In this document: positions 5,609-8,418 of the stretch, piece after piece
Layout of the letters: each line of letters opens with the position of its first letter
Numbering within the stretch: the stretch's first letter is position 1
Origin: Verrucomicrobiales bacterium
GTDB lineage: Bacteria; Verrucomicrobiota; Verrucomicrobiia; Limisphaerales; RI-55
NCBI GenBank assembly: GCA_003484235.1
Contig: DNDP01000475.1
Location: 6,439 to 14,856, forward strand
Reading direction: 5' to 3'
DNA length: 8,418 bases
Made by a program: the position numbers and the translations under genes
The notes under the pieces: model-generated
What the model was told of the DNA's origin: nothing
Database searches by the model: none
The model's input: only the letters and a program-made list of their open reading frames with translations

Positions 5609-7432
5609 ATGATTCATCCCGATCGCAACAGCCCCTGTCCCGCTCGCGCATGGTCGCTGCTCGTCCTGCTGGCCCTGCTGCCGGCGTCCCTGCCGGCCCA
5701 TGTGGGGGAACATCCCTCCGTTCACGATACGGTGGCCGGCATCACCGAGCGCCTGCGCGACCAACTGGATGAATCCAGCCTGACGAATCTGACTCCCTAC
5801 AAGATCGAGCAACTGCTCACCGAAACGGAGCGCGACGTCCTGGGCACGGGACACATCCGGTTCAAGGTCGATGTGCCGGTCGAAATCACCATCCTGCGCG
5901 ATCGGGCGTTCAAGTCCGAGCCGTTCTGGCTGCGGGAGACGTTTGCGTTGAGCGGTTTGATCCTGGAATTTGAGGGCAAGGATTTCGACGTCTGGAAGAA
6001 GCGGCACGAAGCCGGCGAGATTGGCCTGGGCATCAATTCGCTTTCCGGCGGCGGCATCCACTACGCGGTCCTGGTGAAACCGGCGACTCCCGGGACCGCG
6101 GTCAACATCACGGAGCTGTATCCGGGACCGCTGCGCGCCGAGCGCTACACCCCGGGCATGATGTCCAACGTGGACCGGGACGACACCCTGCTGACGCTCC
6201 CGGAGGAACTCGCCGATTGCTGGGTGATCCGCACGGAGAACGACAGCCGCGACGACGCCAAGCTCGTGAACCTGTTCCGCTGGACACAATACCCGGCCGG
6301 CCCCGCGCCCGATCAGGTCGTGCTCACGTGGAGTAACGACCCGAAAACCACGCAGGCCATCCAGTGGCGCACCAGCACCGCGATCAAACAGGGAAGGCTC
6401 GTTTATCGAAAGGGAGCGGCGGGCGACGATTTCGCGCCGGAGGCGCTGACTCCGGTGGACGCGACGACGACGTCGCTCGAAACGTCCAACATTCTGAACG
6501 ATCCCAGAGTTCACCGTCACGTCGTCGAGTTGAAGGGACTCGAGCCGGGCACCACCTACACCTACGCGCTGGGCGATCATACGGGCGAGCACTGGTCACC
6601 GCCGGCGGAGTTCACCACCGCACCGGCGCAGATCCAGCCGTTCAGCTTCATCTACATGGGCGACGCGCAGAACGGACTCGATCAATGGGGTGTGCTGGTC
6701 AACAACGCCTTTCGCGCCCGTCCGGACGCCGCCTTCTACATCATGGCCGGTGACCTGGTGGATAGGGGCAACGACCGCGACGACTGGGACAGTTTTTTCC
6801 ATAACGCCGCCGCCATCTACGACCGGCGCCAGCTCGTGCCTGCCATCGGCAACCACGAGAATCAGGGCGGGCATCCGCGCCTCTATCTCGAACAATTCAC
6901 GCTTCCCGGCAACGGACCCGAGCAGATCGAGCGGGAGCGCGCCTACTGGTTCAACTACGGCAATGCGCTGTTTGTCATCCTCGATACCACCCTCAGCCCT
7001 GCCGACCAGGCGCCGTGGCTGGACCAGGTGCTTGGGGGGAGCAACGCCACCTGGAAATTTGTCGCCTACCATCATCCCGCCTATTCCTCCGCGGCGAACC
7101 GCGACAACAAAAGCGTCCGCGAACACTGGATCCCGATTTTCGACAAGCATCACGTCGATCTGGCGTTGCAGGGTCACGATCACGCCTACCTGCGGACGTA
7201 TCCGATGAAGGGCGGCGAGCGCGTGGCCAGTCCGGCGGAAGGCACGATTTACATCGTGTCCGTCTCGGGCACGAAAATGTATGAGCTGGCCGAACGGGAA
7301 TACACCGAGTTCGGGATGACGAAGGTCTCCACCTACCAGGTGCTCGACATCCAGATCAACGGCGACCGGCTGGTCTATCGCTCCTACGACGTGGACGGCA
7401 AACTGCGCGACGAGTTCGTGATCCAGAAGTGA
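5609..7432 (+). CDS. Secreted purple-acid-phosphatase-like metallophosphoesterase
   Basis: This 607-residue protein is probably exported. Residues 15-30 form a hydrophobic signal core after two arginines, with likely cleavage after A30 (ASLPA-H). Residues 31 to about 230 match no domain I recognise. Residues about 234-340 form a fibronectin-like N-domain of purple acid phosphatases (PDQVVLTWSNDP to PGTTYTYALGDHTG). The calcineurin-like catalytic domain follows, with its metal blocks in order: GDAQ (D352), GDLVDRG (D382), GNHE (N415, H416), HHPAYS (H488, H489) and GHDHAY (H523, H525). The family hydrolyses phosphate monoesters or diesters outside the cytoplasm, often for phosphate scavenging, but here the substrate is unknown. 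The extra N-terminal region makes it longer than typical bacterial members. The ATG at 5609 has no clear Shine-Dalgarno, yet it is the only start giving a complete signal peptide. Confidence 0.92.
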   Translation: MIHPDRNSPCPARAWSLLVLLALLPASLPAHVGEHPSVHDTVAGITERLRDQLDESSLTNLTPYKIEQLLTETERDVLGTGHIRFKVDVPVEITILRDRAFKSEPFWLRETFALSGLILEFEGKDFDVWKKRHEAGEIGLGINSLSGGGIHYAVLVKPATPGTAVNITELYPGPLRAERYTPGMMSNVDRDDTLLTLPEELADCWVIRTENDSRDDAKLVNLFRWTQYPAGPAPDQVVLTWSNDPKTTQAIQWRTSTAIKQGRLVYRKGAAGDDFAPEALTPVDATTTSLETSNILNDPRVHRHVVELKGLEPGTTYTYALGDHTGEHWSPPAEFTTAPAQIQPFSFIYMGDAQNGLDQWGVLVNNAFRARPDAAFYIMAGDLVDRGNDRDDWDSFFHNAAAIYDRRQLVPAIGNHENQGGHPRLYLEQFTLPGNGPEQIERERAYWFNYGNALFVILDTTLSPADQAPWLDQVLGGSNATWKFVAYHHPAYSSAANRDNKSVREHWIPIFDKHHVDLALQGHDHAYLRTYPMKGGERVASPAEGTIYIVSVSGTKMYELAEREYTEFGMTKVSTYQVLDIQINGDRLVYRSYDVDGKLRDEFVIQK

Positions 7433-7447
7433 CGGGTGGTCGGCAGG

Positions 7448-7463
7448 CAGTTGCAGGCAACTG
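7448..7463 (+). terminator. Short hairpin after the phosphatase gene
   Basis: CAGTTG (7448-7453) and CAACTG (7458-7463) pair perfectly around CAGG, 15 bases after the phosphatase stop. The downstream bases AGTTGAG hold no T-tract, so any termination would be weak. Confidence 0.28.
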
Positions 7464-7524
7464 AGTTGAGCCCGCTCGGCAACGTCGGCATTTCAACGAC
7501 CGACGGGTGTGAGCGGCATCCCGA

Positions 7525-7557
7525 TGCAAAATATGCGATTGAATCGTATATATTGCA
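7525..7557. repeat. Large imperfect dyad in the intergenic region before the membrane protein
   Basis: The left arm 7525-7540 and right arm 7542-7557 are inverted around a single central G at 7541. Of 16 base pairs, 14 are Watson-Crick, one is G-T (7535/7547) and one is A-A (7530/7552). The core CGATT-G-AATCG is perfect. The element is AT-rich in a GC-rich setting. It overlaps a TTGCAC (7553-7558) that could be the -35 of a promoter. It may be an operator for a dimeric regulator or a cruciform. There is no T-tract on either side to suggest a terminator. Confidence 0.6.
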
Positions 7558-7580
7558 CGCCGGCTCGAATTCGGCATAAA
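7553..7580 (+). promoter_or_regulatory. Tentative promoter for the downstream membrane protein
   Basis: TTGCAC (7553-7558) and CATAAA (7575-7580) are 16 bases apart, about 40 bases before the ATG at 7622. The -10 matches TATAAT at four positions, while the -35 keeps only TTG. The call rests mainly on position and local AT content. Confidence 0.28.
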
Positions 7581-7621
7581 CAGCACACTTATCGGCGATG
7601 TTCGGGACGCGAGGATCAACC

Positions 7622-8299
7622 ATGAGTATTCCCGAGGGTAACGCGATTCGTGAAGGTAGTTTGCAGTCAGTCTTTGGGCTGATCATTGGACTGCTGTTGA
7701 TCGCATGGGCGGCGTGGTGGTTCGCGAACTGGTTCCGAAAAGGAGACAAGCGCGAGCCATTGCGTTGGGGTAACAGCAGGCGACCGGGTCCTCCAATGAG
7801 CCGGTTCGGAGAGCTGGACATGATCTCCATACTCGTCGCTGTGGGTCTCTTGTTCGTTCTCGGCGGATACCTTGGCAAAGTGAGTTCCAACCAGATTCCA
7901 ATGCTCATGGGCCCTCCGTTTGCCCTGGCGTTGGTAGCGTTGGCATTCGACTCGGTGGTGGAGATCATCCGGCGAAGGAGAGATCCCGAACGACTCCGTG
8001 TGCTTCAGGCCACGACCAAGCCGTTCAAGAAACGGGCGCACGCTTACACCGTTGCGGCGGCGACGTTCGGCTTTCTGGCGTTCTTGTTGATCAAAGTATC
8101 GATGGACAACTGGAACCGGTTTCCACCGCGGTTTTTTGAGGGCGATGGAAACAATCTGATCAATGCCTGGTTGCCAGCCATTTGTGGAATCATTGAATTG
8201 TTCCCGATCATCCAAGCGATTCGGTATTGGATCACCGAACTGGCGCAACCGCCTGGAGCAGACTATCTGGAGTATCCGGAAGACGATTCTGACGGCTAG
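7622..8299 (+). CDS. Five-helix integral membrane protein of unknown function
   Basis: I do not recognise this protein. From ATG 7622 it is 225 residues and starts MSIPEGNAIREGSLQSVFGL. Five hydrophobic segments are visible at about residues 13-36, 67-87, 91-115, 139-160 and 180-204. The loops are basic: RKGDKREPLRWGNSRRPG between helices 1 and 2, and RRRRDPERLRVLQ between helices 3 and 4. They predict cytoplasmic placement of those loops and a periplasmic N terminus. The C-terminal tail ends in an acidic run (EYPEDDSDG). ATG 7622 is preferred over the in-frame ATG 7598 because GAGG lies about eight bases before it. The gene has its own intergenic region with a large dyad, so it is probably expressed separately from the phosphatase. 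It converges with the gene entering from the right. Confidence 0.72.
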   Translation: MSIPEGNAIREGSLQSVFGLIIGLLLIAWAAWWFANWFRKGDKREPLRWGNSRRPGPPMSRFGELDMISILVAVGLLFVLGGYLGKVSSNQIPMLMGPPFALALVALAFDSVVEIIRRRRDPERLRVLQATTKPFKKRAHAYTVAAATFGFLAFLLIKVSMDNWNRFPPRFFEGDGNNLINAWLPAICGIIELFPIIQAIRYWITELAQPPGADYLEYPEDDSDG

Positions 8300-8325
8300 C
8301 AAGCCTGCCCTGCCGAGCCGCGCCT

Positions 8326-8418
8326 TCACGCAACCAGCCGATACCAGTTGTCCCGCTGGCGCGCCTCGAAGCCGAGGTCTTCGATGAGGCGCTTCATTTC
8401 GCCGGTGGTCATGCGGAA
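8326..8418 (-). CDS. 3' end of a gene entering from the right; unidentified
   Basis: The minus strand from the window edge is open for 30 codons before TGA at 8326-8328. It starts FRMTTGEMKRLIEDLGFEAR and ends QRDNWYRLVA. The sequence is well formed for a coding C terminus: an amphipathic helix, then G-F-E-x-R-Q-R-x-x-x-Y. This resembles the tails of radical-SAM enzymes of the menaquinone futalosine route (MqnC/MqnE type), but 30 residues are too few to assign it. It lies 26 bases from the stop of the convergent membrane protein gene, and no terminator is visible between them. Confidence 0.55.
   Translation of the reverse strand, partial: FRMTTGEMKRLIEDLGFEARQRDNWYRLVA

Noticed and set aside
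5534..6592. 352-codon open frame on - opposite the phosphatase gene
   Set aside because: It is an antisense shadow: no family motif, arginine/glutamine-rich, and overlapping the signal peptide and N-domain of a clear gene.
1..8418. CRISPR array, insertion sequence or phage genes
   Set aside because: No regularly spaced direct repeats, transposase, integrase or phage structural motifs are seen in any frame.

Overview
The window is a GC-rich bacterial chromosome segment with an ordinary housekeeping layout and two small patches of accessory or decaying DNA. The mix of genes suggests a Gram-negative, environmental bacterium. It includes a one-piece CarB, a GreA/GreB-like factor of the type with a diverged N-terminal coiled coil, a purple-acid-phosphatase-like exported enzyme with an extra N-terminal region, and a RelE/ParE-type toxin remnant. 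My best guess is the Verrucomicrobiota or a neighbouring phylum, but this is an impression from protein style, not a computed placement.

Left part (1-2500, + strand): the 3' half of carB (large subunit of carbamoyl-phosphate synthase) runs in from outside the window and is closed by a hairpin that may be a terminator. A small four-helix membrane protein follows. Its stop codon overlaps, by ATGA, the start of a type II antitoxin-like gene. That antitoxin has an in-frame TGA at codon 43, and the adjoining toxin gene has a frameshift, so the toxin-antitoxin pair looks dead.

Middle (2495-5258, - strand): reading leftward there is a compact cluster of a GreA/GreB-like transcription factor, possibly a 30-codon ORF, a calcineurin-like phosphoesterase and a CDP-alcohol phosphatidyltransferase. 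The possible ORF overlaps both neighbours by four bases. The phosphoesterase and transferase also overlap by four bases, with a strong ribosome-binding site at the junction. A YgjP-like zinc metalloprotease follows after a 70-base gap and may or may not share the transcript. The phosphoesterase and transferase together hint at phospholipid or nucleotide-lipid chemistry at the membrane, but the substrates cannot be read from the sequence.

Right part (5330-8418): a tRNA-Arg(CCU) with encoded CCA and a candidate promoter is transcribed divergently from the gre-like cluster. A 607-residue secreted phosphatase of the purple acid phosphatase type follows. Next is a short intergenic region with a striking 33-base imperfect dyad, then an unrecognised five-helix membrane protein. 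The last 93 bases are the 3' end of a gene on the minus strand, convergent with the membrane protein.
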